Of a stretch of 64,000 bases of DNA, positions 38,548-47,616 are shown one piece after another. Where the stretch lies: positions 22,746-86,745 of the forward strand of contig CAZAER010000018.1 in NCBI GenBank assembly GCA_964484195.1, read 5' to 3'. The position numbers and the translations under genes are program-made. The notes beneath the pieces are model-generated. The model had not been told where the DNA came from, searched no databases, and saw nothing but the letters and a program-made list of their open reading frames with translations. Source of the DNA: JALHOP01 sp964484195. GTDB lineage: Bacteria > Myxococcota > XYA12-FULL-58-9 > JALHOP01. Position 1 is the first letter of the stretch; each line of letters opens with the position of its first letter.

Positions 38548-40071
38548 ATGACCATCCGCTTGAACAGACGCGCCTTCCTCCGCAGCAGCGGTGGCCTCGT
38601 CCTCGGGCTTCCGCTCCTCGAAATCATGCTGAACAGCAACGGCACGGCGTTCGCACAAACCGGCGGCGCCTTACCGAAGCGTTACGCTTTCCTCTTCGCC
38701 GGCCAATCCATCGGCGGCGACGGCTGGGCGAAGAACCAGCAACGGATCAACGGCGTCAACGTCACCGCCGAGCACTTCGTGGAACCGTCGGCGACCGGTC
38801 CGGGCTATGCGTTGACCACGCCCCTGCAGCCACTCTCGGCGCTCAAGAGCGATTTCAGCATCGTCAGCCGCCTGCGTATTCCCTACAACACGACATCATC
38901 CGCTACAGCAGACATCCCCGCGGGTGGAGCCTACCGTGACTTCCACGGCGGCGCGGCGGGGCCATTCCTGTCGGGCATGCGCTCGAACGCCAACAACTTC
39001 CGCGCTCGTGGCAAAACCCCCGACCAGTTCATCGCCGATCTGAACGTCGGGGTGACGCCCATCGACACCCTCACCTACCGCTGCCAACCGGTCTTCTACA
39101 TCAACGGCTACGACTTCTCTGGCCGGCAGTACATTTCCTACCGCGGCGACAACCAACCGGTAAGCGCTCAGACGCAGCCCTCGGTCGCGTTCAACGCGAT
39201 GATTGGCGCCGTCCCCACCGGTGACCCAGGGGAAAATGCCGCCATCGACTTCGCCAACCGGGCACGCAAGAGCGTCCTCGATCTGGTCGCGGACCGCAGA
39301 CAACGCCTCATCGCGCGCGTGGGCGCAGCCGACCGCAGGCGTCTCGACGCGCATTTCGAAGAGGTGGTTGCGCTCGAGAAGCGCATCGCCGACCTCGCGC
39401 AATCGGGCATCGACGCCTGTGAGCCCCCCACCACGGTGCCGACCGATCCCCCCGTCGGCGGCGACAACGCGGGCTCGGGCTCAGGCGACATCGGCACCAA
39501 CACCGGTTACAGCGGCGAGGAAGAGCGCGCGACCGCTTTCGCGGACCTCATCCATTTCGCGTTCAAGTGTGACCTAACGCGGTCCGCGTCACTCCAGCTC
39601 ACCACGTTCCAGTCGCACATGAACGTCATCGGCATCACCACCAGCCTGGGCTACCCGATCCGCGCCGACCTGCACGAGGTCGGCCACAACGGTGACGACC
39701 AGACACGCGGCCAGTTCGCGGTGAGCCTCATCTTGCAGTGGCACATCGCGCGCTACGCCTATCTCTTGAACAAGCTCAAAGAGACCGACGAGGGCGCCGG
39801 CAAGCTCATCGACAATTGCGCCATCGTATTCGCGCCCGAGGGTGGCCACGGCCGCCAGCTGAACGACGCGGTCACGGACAATCAGACGCACTCGACCGAG
39901 AACATGGTGGCGCTAGTCGCCGGTCGCGCGGGTGGGCTCATGCCCGGCAAGCACATCCGCACTAGCGGAGCACACCCAGCGCAGGTCTTTCTCTCGGCGA
40001 TGCAGGCAGCCGGCTACACCGGGAACGCGCTCGGCGAGGTCACGGGCAACATTCCCGAGCTGTTCACCTAG
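38548..40071 (+). CDS. DUF1552-family protein with Tat signal
   Basis: A 507-residue protein starting MTIRLNRRAFLRSSGGLVLGLPLLE, a twin-arginine export signal. The rest matches the DUF1552 family: KRYAFLFAGQSIGG, LKSDFSIVSRL, DLIHFAFKCDLTRSASLQLTT, HEVGHNGDD and the C-terminal NMVALVAGRAGG. The fold resembles alkaline-phosphatase/sulfatase-like DUF1501 relatives, but no catalytic set is established. It starts seven bases after the DUF1592-family gene, so the two form an operon and are probably exported together. The stop codon TAG shares CTAG with the convergent ATPase gene. Confidence 0.85.
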   Translation: MTIRLNRRAFLRSSGGLVLGLPLLEIMLNSNGTAFAQTGGALPKRYAFLFAGQSIGGDGWAKNQQRINGVNVTAEHFVEPSATGPGYALTTPLQPLSALKSDFSIVSRLRIPYNTTSSATADIPAGGAYRDFHGGAAGPFLSGMRSNANNFRARGKTPDQFIADLNVGVTPIDTLTYRCQPVFYINGYDFSGRQYISYRGDNQPVSAQTQPSVAFNAMIGAVPTGDPGENAAIDFANRARKSVLDLVADRRQRLIARVGAADRRRLDAHFEEVVALEKRIADLAQSGIDACEPPTTVPTDPPVGGDNAGSGSGDIGTNTGYSGEEERATAFADLIHFAFKCDLTRSASLQLTTFQSHMNVIGITTSLGYPIRADLHEVGHNGDDQTRGQFAVSLILQWHIARYAYLLNKLKETDEGAGKLIDNCAIVFAPEGGHGRQLNDAVTDNQTHSTENMVALVAGRAGGLMPGKHIRTSGAHPAQVFLSAMQAAGYTGNALGEVTGNIPELFT

Positions 40072-41162
40072 AGGTGTCGCGCCAGGGCTCGCAGCGCCGT
40101 TAGGTCGTGGATCTCCTCGATCTCGCGGGGCACCACGCCAACGTAACCCTCCCATCGAGCCTCGCGCCGCAGCCGGTTCACCGACGCGGTGTCTTCGCGG
40201 GCTCTCGCGTTCATGTCCAAGGCGGTCGCAGCGAGCTTCTTCGCGAGCTCGCCACCAATGACGCTCTCCACCAGCTGGGCAACCGCCTCCGGGCTCTCGA
40301 CGCCGGAGCCGACGTTGGCGCGGTTCACCACGAAGCCCGTGAAGCTCAAGGCGCGCTTCCCCAGCTCGTTGCGCAGGAATACCGCATCCGCGACAACGAA
40401 TGGATCCGGGGTCGTCACCACAACGAAGCCGCTATCGGTCGAGCGCAGTAGCATCTGGATGCTCGAAGCGCGCTTGCGTAGCTCGGCGGTCATCCCCTCG
40501 AGGTCACGCACGAAGGCGTTGAAGTCGGTGACGAACGCGTCGCCGAACACCTTGCCGAGCACGTCTCCCACGGCCCGAGCAGTTCGTTGCAAGACGATAC
40601 GCGCGACGCCGGCCTTCTCACCGCCGCCGAGCAGCGTGAACCACTTGAAGATGCGCTCGTCGAGGAAGCGCAGCAGCCACTCGGGCGCTTCGATGAAGTC
40701 GACGACGTTCTTCGACGGCGGCGTATCCACGATCACCAAATCGAAGCCATGACGCTCGCGCAAATCGTAGAGCTTTTCGATGGCGGTGTACTCGAGAGTA
40801 CCCGCAAGGGCACGCGACATCTGGCGGTAAATGACGTTGCCGAGCAGGCGGTCCGCTGTAGCGGGCGTCGGAGCGATTCGCCGCACCAGATCGTCGAGCG
40901 TGCTCGATTGGTCGAGCATGACCGCCCAAAGCTCACCTTTCGCCTCGGGGCCGAGGGCGACGCGACTCGGACTGTTGCCAACGACGACACCGAGGGCATC
41001 GGCGAGGCGACGCGCCGGATCGATGGTGAGCACGACGACACGCCGTCCCGACTCGGCAGCGGCGAGGGCCAGCGCGGCGCTCGTCGTCGTCTTGCCGACC
41101 CCACCCGGCCCTACACAAAGAATAACGCGCCGCCCCGCGGCGAGCTCGACCAGTGAGCTCAC
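40068..41162 (-). CDS. ArsA/Get3-like ATPase, subunit with GPGG P-loop
   Basis: A 364-residue ATPase of the SIMIBI class, GTG start at 41162 overlapping the stop of its partner (GTGA). The P-loop reads GPGGVGKTTT (Lys24); the signature lysine at the second place of GKGGVGKT is Pro here. Other ArsA/Get3 features are the A-box VLTIDPARRLADAL, the switch DLVIVDTPPSKNVVDFIEAPEWLL and VVNRAN near the nucleotide base. A middle insert (LVRRIAPTPATADRLL..) could form the hydrophobic client region. The family includes arsenite ATPases, tail-anchor chaperones and the paired actinobacterial Get3-like proteins. No arsenic genes are nearby. Confidence 0.85.
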   Translation of the reverse strand: MSSLVELAAGRRVILCVGPGGVGKTTTSAALALAAAESGRRVVVLTIDPARRLADALGVVVGNSPSRVALGPEAKGELWAVMLDQSSTLDDLVRRIAPTPATADRLLGNVIYRQMSRALAGTLEYTAIEKLYDLRERHGFDLVIVDTPPSKNVVDFIEAPEWLLRFLDERIFKWFTLLGGGEKAGVARIVLQRTARAVGDVLGKVFGDAFVTDFNAFVRDLEGMTAELRKRASSIQMLLRSTDSGFVVVTTPDPFVVADAVFLRNELGKRALSFTGFVVNRANVGSGVESPEAVAQLVESVIGGELAKKLAATALDMNARAREDTASVNRLRREARWEGYVGVVPREIEEIHDLTALRALARHL

Positions 41163-42100
41163 GCGCGTAACAAAGCGTCTGCGATGGAGTCGACGAGGCC
41201 GACCCCGCGCGCCCGAGTCCAGGCGATGTGGTGAAAGCGCGCTTGCAAGCGCTCCTTGAGCTCACCGATGCGCCGCGCTTGCTGCGAGACCACCGATACA
41301 CGGCGTCGCGCCGCCACGAAGAGCCGGCGGGCGGCGCTGTCTTCCTGCGCCAGGCGCTCGATGGTGGCGCGCTCTCCGGCGTCGAAGACATCCGAGGCGA
41401 CCCCGTTGATGAGGACGTGGGTCGAGCTCAGCTCGAGGTCGTGCTGCAGGCGGTCAGCGAGCTGCACCGCCTCGTTCACCGGCAGCTCCTCGGGGAGAGT
41501 GACGATGCAGATCGCGGTGCGGTGGGTGTCGTGCAGCATGGCGTCGATGTCGCGGGCCCGGGCGGCAAGTGTGGAGCCGCGAATCATCGCCAAGGCGCCT
41601 CGCGGCACGCCAAGCATCGACAACGCGTGCCCGGTCGAAGGCATGTCGACGACGATGAGATCGAAACGCGGCCGCCCCACCGAGTCACGCTCCGTCTCGA
41701 AGCGCCATAGCGCATTCAAGACCGACATTTCGTCGACCGACGGCGCCGCCTGCCACAATCTCGCCAGCACGCGGTTCTCGGTCGCGAGCTTGACCAGGCC
41801 TTTGAGCTTCAAGGTCTCGAGTAGGTACTCCTGGAGCGCACGCCGCTCGTCGAGACGGCTCGCCCACAGCGACGGGAAACGCGCCGCCGCGATGATTGCA
41901 GGCTCGTGCTCGGGCGGCACGCCTTCGAGGAGCTCGCCGGCGACCGGCCGCGCTCCGAGCTCGACGAGCAACACGCGCTTCCCGCCTCGGGCCGCAGCGA
42001 CTGCGAGCGCAGCAGCGCACGTCGATTTGCCGACGCCACCTTTGCCGGTAACCAACACCAGGCGTTTGCCGGCAAGCGCGGCCGCCATCGAATCAGTCAC
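41159..42100 (-). CDS. ArsA/Get3-like ATPase, subunit with intact GKGGVGKS P-loop
   Basis: A 313-residue partner of the following ATPase. GTG 42100 with GAGGGGG upstream is preferred over ATG 42088. The P-loop is the canonical deviant Walker A, GKGGVGKST (Lys20 signature and Lys25). Other elements: LLVELGARPV (A-box, with E-L-G instead of DTDPA), DLIVVDMPSTGHALSMLGVP (switch II) and THVLINGVASD. Dimer-spanning lysines act on the opposite subunit in this family, so a heterodimer with the P-loop-altered partner would have unequal sites. Upstream lies dnaJ with 35 bases between, also a protein-folding gene. Confidence 0.85.
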   Translation of the reverse strand: MTDSMAAALAGKRLVLVTGKGGVGKSTCAAALAVAAARGGKRVLLVELGARPVAGELLEGVPPEHEPAIIAAARFPSLWASRLDERRALQEYLLETLKLKGLVKLATENRVLARLWQAAPSVDEMSVLNALWRFETERDSVGRPRFDLIVVDMPSTGHALSMLGVPRGALAMIRGSTLAARARDIDAMLHDTHRTAICIVTLPEELPVNEAVQLADRLQHDLELSSTHVLINGVASDVFDAGERATIERLAQEDSAARRLFVAARRRVSVVSQQARRIGELKERLQARFHHIAWTRARGVGLVDSIADALLRA

Positions 42101-42135
42101 CGGTCCCCCTCGAGCACGAAGGTACGTCGCGACGG

Positions 42136-43206
42136 CTAAGAGAACAACCGGCGCTTCTTGGACACGATACCCGCGAACTCTTCCAGAAGCTCGCGCTGAC
42201 GTGCGGTCAGATTCTTGGGGATTTCGACGCGGAAGACCACGTGCAGGTCGCCACGACCGTTGCCCCGCAGGTGCGGCACGCCTTTGCGCTTGATAGTCAC
42301 GACATCACCAAACTGCGTGCCCTTCGGCACCTCGACGGTTTCTTCGCCGTCGATGCCTTTGACCACCACTTCACCACCGAGAGCGGCGAGCGCCATGTTG
42401 ATGGGCGTCTCCGCGATGAGCTCGTTGCCCTCGCGGCGCAAGGTCGCGTGCGGGTTCACCTGCACGGCGACGTAGAGATCGCCCGGTGCGCCGCCGCGCG
42501 GGCCGGCCTCGCCTTCGCCGGCATAGCGCAAGCTCATGCCATCGTCGAAGCCCGCGGGGATGCGCACCTTGACCTCGCGGCGCGCTCGCGTGCGGCCGGA
42601 GCCGGCACACTCGGGGCAAGGATCGGACTGTGTCGAGCCGCGCCCCTGGCAGGCGGGGCAGGTCGTGCTGATGAGAAAGAGGCCCTGACCGTGCACGATT
42701 TGACCGCGCCCCTGACAGGTGGCGCAGGTGGTGAGCTTCGAGCCGGGCCCAGCGCCGGTCCCGGTGCAGGGCTCGCAGGCGACGAGTTGATCGACCTGGA
42801 TGGTCTTCTCGGTACCGAAGACGGCTTCTTCGAAGTCGATCGTCAGGTCGTAACGTAGATCGGAGCCGCGCTGAGGACCGCCACGCCGCGTCCGCTGACC
42901 GAAGCCAAACAGGTCGCCGAAGATGTCACCGAATGACGAGAAGATGTCTTCGACGCCGACACCTTGGAAGCCGCTGAAGCCCGACCCGCGCAAGCCGTCG
43001 AAGCCGGCCCGGTCGTAAATGGACCGCTTTTGCGGATCCGACAGGACTTCGTAGGCCTCGGATGCCTCTTTGAACTTCTCTTCCGCATCAGGGCTCGGAT
43101 TGCGGTCCGGGTGGAAGTCCATGGCGAGCTTGCGGTAAGCCCGCTTGATGTCTTTGTCGCTCGCGGAGCGCTCGACACCTAAAACTTCGTAATAATCGCG
43201 TCGCAT
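42136..43206 (-). CDS. dnaJ: Chaperone DnaJ (Hsp40)
   Basis: A 356-residue type I J-protein, co-chaperone of DnaK. The J-domain has HPD at 32-34 and starts RRDYYEVLGVERSAS; a Gly/Phe-rich region follows (GSGFSGFQG..FGDLFGFGQ); four zinc motifs are complete (CEPCTGTG, CATCQGRG, CPACQGRG, CPECAGSG); the C-terminal client domains end with GDLHVVFRVEIP. Length is slightly below the E. coli protein (376). No grpE or dnaK is beside it. A good sigma-70-type promoter precedes it. Confidence 0.95.
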   Translation of the reverse strand: MRRDYYEVLGVERSASDKDIKRAYRKLAMDFHPDRNPSPDAEEKFKEASEAYEVLSDPQKRSIYDRAGFDGLRGSGFSGFQGVGVEDIFSSFGDIFGDLFGFGQRTRRGGPQRGSDLRYDLTIDFEEAVFGTEKTIQVDQLVACEPCTGTGAGPGSKLTTCATCQGRGQIVHGQGLFLISTTCPACQGRGSTQSDPCPECAGSGRTRARREVKVRIPAGFDDGMSLRYAGEGEAGPRGGAPGDLYVAVQVNPHATLRREGNELIAETPINMALAALGGEVVVKGIDGEETVEVPKGTQFGDVVTIKRKGVPHLRGNGRGDLHVVFRVEIPKNLTARQRELLEEFAGIVSKKRRLFS

Positions 43207-43232
43207 GAGCGGTGTTTGAGGAACCCCGGCAA

Positions 43233-43260
43233 ATTAGATATTTCGTAAGCAACCTGTCAA
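43233..43260 (-). promoter_or_regulatory. Sigma-70-type promoter of dnaJ
   Basis: On the minus strand TTGACA (43260-43255) and TCTAAT (43238-43233) are separated by 16 bases, about 27 bases before the dnaJ ATG. No CIRCE-type inverted repeat is present, so control by HrcA is not indicated. Confidence 0.7.
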
Positions 43261-43342
43261 GGAGCTGTAATTGCGGCCGTCTCCGGGCAGGGTATACAGA
43301 TCGCTGCTTGTCTTGTCGCTGCCTTAAGACCGGAGAATCGAC

Positions 43343-45328
43343 GTGAAACCGGAATCGCCCGGCGGGGGTGGAGGAAAAGACCGCCGTGAGCTCGAGCGGG
43401 TAACCCTTGCGGGAGACCATTTCGTGCTCGTGGCCCTACCCTCCGGCGAAGAACGCCTGGAGCCTCTCTTGGACCTCGGCCCGCACGGCGTCGCCATCCT
43501 GGTGCGCGCCCAGCGTCCCGAGATCTCGCCTGGTGCCTTCCTGCCGCGCGTTCGCTTCTTCGTGAAGGGTGAATGCACGCTGCAATGCCAGGCCACGGTC
43601 CGTGAGGTCAGCCAGATGGCGCTCGAGGACGGCGGGTTCGGTCTCAAGGTCGGCATGCGCCTCGAGCTCCTCGACAGCCCCGAGCCGTCGCAGCCGGTCG
43701 TCGACACTTACAGCGACGCGGCAATCGTCGCCGACACCGTCACCAATCTCGTGCGCGCCAAGGCGACGTTGCGCGTCCACGCGACGGGCGACAACAATCC
43801 ACGCGGCCTCGCGACGGTCGAGATCACCCGCTTCTCACGCGAGCTCGGTGAGCTCTCGGTGCGCGTCACCGAGGGTGAGTCCACGGCGCTCGAGACCGGC
43901 GCCACCTGCGAGCTACGTGGCGAATCGTACGGCACGCGCCTGTCGTTGGTCGCAAAGCTCACCGAGAACGGCGGCGTCTCGTTGCGCTTCGATCTGCCCA
44001 CGCGCCTTGCGGTTTGGCGTCACCGCGTCGGCGGTCGCGTCCGCACCCTGCCCCCGAACCTCGAGGTCAGCTTCGAGTCCCCGTTCACCAAGACCATGCG
44101 CCAACGCCCACTCGTCGACTTGTCGGCGCGCGGACTCGCGTTCTCGGGGGCCGCCGATGACGGGCTCATCGTCGGCATGCTGCTCCCGTCTGTCGTGGTG
44201 AGCTTGCCCTCCGGCACCGTGCACGCGCGTGGTGTCGTTCGCAATGTCCGCCCGAGCGGATCGACCGTGATGGTCGGCGTCGAGTTCGTCTCCATGCCCG
44301 AGGCGAGCGCCAAGGTGCTCGAAGCGTTCGTCGACAGCAACTTGCACCCACAGGTGCGCCCGGCGACCGTGGCCGACATCCAGCGCTTGTGGCCGGTCTT
44401 CGAAAAAGGCGGCATGTTCGCACGCTCGCACGCGGCGATGACCCCCACCATCGCCAAGATCGAGCCGATACGCCGAAACCTCTTGAGCCGCGCCCGCGAG
44501 CTCGTGGTGCACATGGTCGGCGACGGCGAAGACACCATCTACGGCACCGCCGAGCTCTTGCGCATCTACAACGCGACCTGGAGCATCCAGCACGTCTGCG
44601 TCAGCGAAACCAGCCAGTCACTGACCGCGGACCAGCTCGTGGTGCCGCTCGTCGAGGCCGCGCTGCGCCGCAAGGACTTCGAGTTCCTCCATGCCTTGGT
44701 CGACCCCGAGCGTTCGCGCATGGGCTTGGCGAGGCTGCGCGCCATGCCCCCCGACGAGAACGGCATCTACTGGGTCGAGCGCGTGTTGTTCACCGAGCCG
44801 CAACGAGCCGCGAACGCCGTGCACGACGTGCAAGACGCGGCGGTCGGCGACCTCGAATGGCTCGTCGAGCGAGCCCGCGAAGTCGTCCGTCCGCTCGAGC
44901 GGAATGCGTTCGACATGAACAACGCCAGCGACCTGCGGCTGAGCAAGGTGCAGCGGCTCTACGGTAACGTCGGCCTGGTGCGGCAGCGCTTGGTCCGCAT
45001 GTCGTTCAGCCCGAGCGGGCCGAATGGGTTCGCGCTCATCGAAGTGACCACGCAGGGTGTGTCGTTCCCCGGCTACACCGAGCTCGCCCGCCTCTACCCA
45101 ACGCGTAAAGACGCACCAGCGCGGCGGGACGCCCTGCTTGCGCTCGCCCATGACGCGATTCGCGTCCACCGGGACAACCGCGTCGACCGCACGCAGATCT
45201 TGGTCGACATCAAAGATGCGCCCGTGCTCGAGGAAGCCGGCTTCGTGAAGGTGGGGACGCGCATCGAGCTCATCGCGTCGCGGAACGGCGCTTCGCAGAT
45301 CGTGAATTTCATCAATCTGCTGGCGTAG
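43343..45328 (+). CDS. PilZ-domain protein with acyltransferase-like C-terminal half
   Basis: A 661-residue cytoplasmic protein starting at GTG 43343 after GGAG. Residues 20-110 form a degenerate PilZ/YcgR-N-like domain (LLDLGPHGVAIL). Residues 225-330 form a full PilZ domain with R228-V-G-G-R232 and D259-L-S-A-R-G264, so c-di-GMP binding is likely. From about 338 (RPATVADIQRLWPVFEKGGMF) to the end the chain reads like an N-acyltransferase (GNAT-like) domain; the closing segment LVDIKDAPVLEEAGFVKVGTRIELI is typical of a GNAT C-terminal strand-helix-strand. A c-di-GMP-controlled acyltransferase is the inferred role. It is divergent from dnaJ. Confidence 0.65.
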   Translation: MKPESPGGGGGKDRRELERVTLAGDHFVLVALPSGEERLEPLLDLGPHGVAILVRAQRPEISPGAFLPRVRFFVKGECTLQCQATVREVSQMALEDGGFGLKVGMRLELLDSPEPSQPVVDTYSDAAIVADTVTNLVRAKATLRVHATGDNNPRGLATVEITRFSRELGELSVRVTEGESTALETGATCELRGESYGTRLSLVAKLTENGGVSLRFDLPTRLAVWRHRVGGRVRTLPPNLEVSFESPFTKTMRQRPLVDLSARGLAFSGAADDGLIVGMLLPSVVVSLPSGTVHARGVVRNVRPSGSTVMVGVEFVSMPEASAKVLEAFVDSNLHPQVRPATVADIQRLWPVFEKGGMFARSHAAMTPTIAKIEPIRRNLLSRARELVVHMVGDGEDTIYGTAELLRIYNATWSIQHVCVSETSQSLTADQLVVPLVEAALRRKDFEFLHALVDPERSRMGLARLRAMPPDENGIYWVERVLFTEPQRAANAVHDVQDAAVGDLEWLVERAREVVRPLERNAFDMNNASDLRLSKVQRLYGNVGLVRQRLVRMSFSPSGPNGFALIEVTTQGVSFPGYTELARLYPTRKDAPARRDALLALAHDAIRVHRDNRVDRTQILVDIKDAPVLEEAGFVKVGTRIELIASRNGASQIVNFINLLA

Positions 45329-45330
45329 GG

Positions 45331-46494
45331 CTAGCGCGGACTGGGTGCCCCCTGCTTCGGCGGCTCGCGATGCTGATCGTGCGCCCGCTGCCCCAACATC
45401 CACCCAGCGTACAAGGCCAGCGCCACCAAGACCGCCATCACCATCGGCACGACCATCCGTCGCCGCCGTGCGATCTCGATGCGTTGCGTGAGCGACATCC
45501 CCACGGGTGACTCGTATGCCGGCGCGTTGAAGGTCTTGGTCGTCGGCCCGGTGCGCGGCGTCGTCATGCTGACGCTCATGCCAGTCGCGGCGCGCGCAAA
45601 GCGGCCGAGGGCGTCGGCGTCGACGCGGATCCCCGAGTCGACCATGTAGGTTTTCAGGTCGCGATAAAGGGCAACAGCATCACGGGGTCGTTTGCGCACT
45701 TTCATGTGCAGGGCGCGCGACAAGACAGCGGACAGCGCCGTGTCGACCTCGGCGTTCACCTTTTGCGCCGGCACGATGCGCGGCGGTACCGCGCCGTACG
45801 CTAAATCGGACTCGGAGACCCCGTCGTAGACGCGCTTGCTGGTGATCATCTCGTAGAGCGAGCACGCGAGGCCCCAAAGATCGACACGTTGGTCGAGCGG
45901 CGCTCCCGAGATCACCTCGGGGGGCATGTAGCCAATTTTGCCCTTGAGCATGCGCTGCTCTTCGTGGGCTTCGAGGAACTTCACGCGCGCCACGCCGAAG
46001 TCGCCGAGCTTCACCTTGCCGTCGAAGGTCACGTAGATGTTCGACGGCGTCACGTCGCGGTGGACCATCTCCATGCTCTCGCCGCCCGGCGAGCGCGCCC
46101 GATGGACGTAGTCGAGACCGCGCAGCACCTGCAGGCCGACGAACACCGCGAGGTCAGTCGGAAAGCGCAGGCGGCGGGCGCGGAGCCGGGTCATGAGCTG
46201 GGCGAGGTCGAGGCCCCAGACGTACTCCATGGCGATGTAGGCCTGGTCGTCGACGATTCCCGACTCGTAGACACGGACGAGGTTCGGATGGCGCAAGAAC
46301 TTCGCGATGTCCGCCTCGGTCATGAACATGTCGACCTGCTGCGTGTCGCGGCTGAGCGCGGAGTGCAGGCGCTTTACGGCCAGGTCGAAGGCGTAAGTTT
46401 GCGGATCGGGTCCAATGGTTGCCCGAAAGATCTCGGCCATACCCCCCTGTCCGATTTTTTCATGGAGCCAAAAGCGGCCGAAGCGCTGGGCCAT
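45331..46494 (-). CDS. Membrane Ser/Thr protein kinase
   Basis: A 387-residue kinase. The glycine loop is GQGGMAEIF, the lysine is in LAVKRL, the catalytic loop HRDVTPSN, the metal motif LGDFGVAR, and the activation segment ends YMPPEVI. The kinase domain covers about 1-275. After a linker there is one transmembrane helix (about 346-366, VVPMVMAVLVALALYAGWML) and a short basic Pro-rich tail, so the sensor outside is nearly absent. Its stop faces that of the PilZ-acyltransferase gene two bases away; the two genes are convergent, so linkage is positional only. Confidence 0.9.
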   Translation of the reverse strand: MAQRFGRFWLHEKIGQGGMAEIFRATIGPDPQTYAFDLAVKRLHSALSRDTQQVDMFMTEADIAKFLRHPNLVRVYESGIVDDQAYIAMEYVWGLDLAQLMTRLRARRLRFPTDLAVFVGLQVLRGLDYVHRARSPGGESMEMVHRDVTPSNIYVTFDGKVKLGDFGVARVKFLEAHEEQRMLKGKIGYMPPEVISGAPLDQRVDLWGLACSLYEMITSKRVYDGVSESDLAYGAVPPRIVPAQKVNAEVDTALSAVLSRALHMKVRKRPRDAVALYRDLKTYMVDSGIRVDADALGRFARAATGMSVSMTTPRTGPTTKTFNAPAYESPVGMSLTQRIEIARRRRMVVPMVMAVLVALALYAGWMLGQRAHDQHREPPKQGAPSPR

Positions 46495-46578
46495 CGCGCG
46501 AGAAAGGTAGCACCAGGCCGTGGGTTACGGCCAATTATCCTTGACCTCTCACGCCCCTGTTGGTGAATCTCCGCCCCG

Positions 46579-47616
46579 ATGAAACCGCCCGTGCTGCAAA
46601 CGCAGTGGTACAATCGCGCTAACTTCGATCCCAACGGCACCGCGAGCCAGGTCGAGGCTTATTACTTCCGCGCCCACGATCCGGCCACCGGTCGCGCCCT
46701 CTGGGTGCGCCTCTCGCTCGCCGGCGACAAAGAGCGCAAGAGCGGCACGGTCTCCGCGATCTTCATCGACCCAGTCTCCGGCAAGCACTACATGGCGAGC
46801 AACCGCTTCGACCAGGGCCGCCTGCTACTCGACGTCGAGCGCCCCGGCGCCGGCATCGGTGAGAGCAGCATCGAGGACGGGTGGGTCAACGGCATCGTCC
46901 GCGGAAACGGGTTCATCCTGAACTGGAACCTGCGGGTCACCGAGCTCATGGCGGCGTACATGCCGCTGCCTTCGCGCAAGCTCTACCAAGGGTCGATTTT
47001 GCCCGCCAAATGGGTGAGCTCGATGCCTGTCGCCAAAGCGTCGGGCACCATCGAAGCCTGGACCGACGCGACACACGAATACGGCCACACCCGCGACGCC
47101 CGCGAAAACGAGATCCGCGTCGACGGCTGGAACGCCACCATCGGCCACGTCTGGGGTACCCACTATCCCGACCGCTTCGCCTGGTTGCACTGCGGCCACT
47201 TCTACGACGAGCACGAGCCGGCTTCGTTCGAGCTCTACGCCACTGACTTCAAGCTCGGCGGCGCGTTGCACGTACCGACGACGCTCGGGCGCCTGCAGAT
47301 CGGTGAGCATTTCTACCGCTTCGATAGCTTCCGCTCGCTGATCGGCGCCAAGTCATCGTTCGGCCCCGATCGCTGGGTGTTCGAGCTCGATGGTCCCGAT
47401 GGCTCACTGCGTGGGCGCGCCACCGCGAACCGTGCGTACGGCATGGTCCTCGATGGCCCCGGCGGCAGGAACACGCACGCGGCGATTTCTCCCGTGGCGG
47501 ATCTCGAGCTCACTCTGCGGCCGCGCGTCGGCATTCAGCGGCAACTCTCGAGTCACGCTGCCGTCTTGGAAGTCGGGCAGTACGGCGACCGCGGCGGTAT
47601 CGACGTCGTCCTTTAG
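46579..47616 (+). CDS. Lipocalin/CrtC-like (tocopherol-cyclase or AttH type) protein
   Basis: A 345-residue protein with no signal peptide. Beta-rich throughout; the segment GWNATIGHVWGTHYPDRFAWLHCGHF resembles the H-x-WG..+..W.H conserved in the CrtC/AttH/tocopherol-cyclase-like group, which act on isoprenoid or lipid substrates. The N-terminal part (YYFRAHDPATGRALWVRLSL) fits the first lipocalin-like half. No carotenoid or quinone gene is adjacent, so the substrate is unknown and the assignment is tentative. Its stop overlaps the convergent EI24 gene by four bases. Confidence 0.45.
   Translation: MKPPVLQTQWYNRANFDPNGTASQVEAYYFRAHDPATGRALWVRLSLAGDKERKSGTVSAIFIDPVSGKHYMASNRFDQGRLLLDVERPGAGIGESSIEDGWVNGIVRGNGFILNWNLRVTELMAAYMPLPSRKLYQGSILPAKWVSSMPVAKASGTIEAWTDATHEYGHTRDARENEIRVDGWNATIGHVWGTHYPDRFAWLHCGHFYDEHEPASFELYATDFKLGGALHVPTTLGRLQIGEHFYRFDSFRSLIGAKSSFGPDRWVFELDGPDGSLRGRATANRAYGMVLDGPGGRNTHAAISPVADLELTLRPRVGIQRQLSSHAAVLEVGQYGDRGGIDVVL

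Noticed and set aside
43207..43342. CIRCE element for HrcA control of dnaJ
   Set aside because: No TTAGCACTC-N9-GAGTGCTAA-type repeat is present; a plain sigma-70 promoter explains the region.
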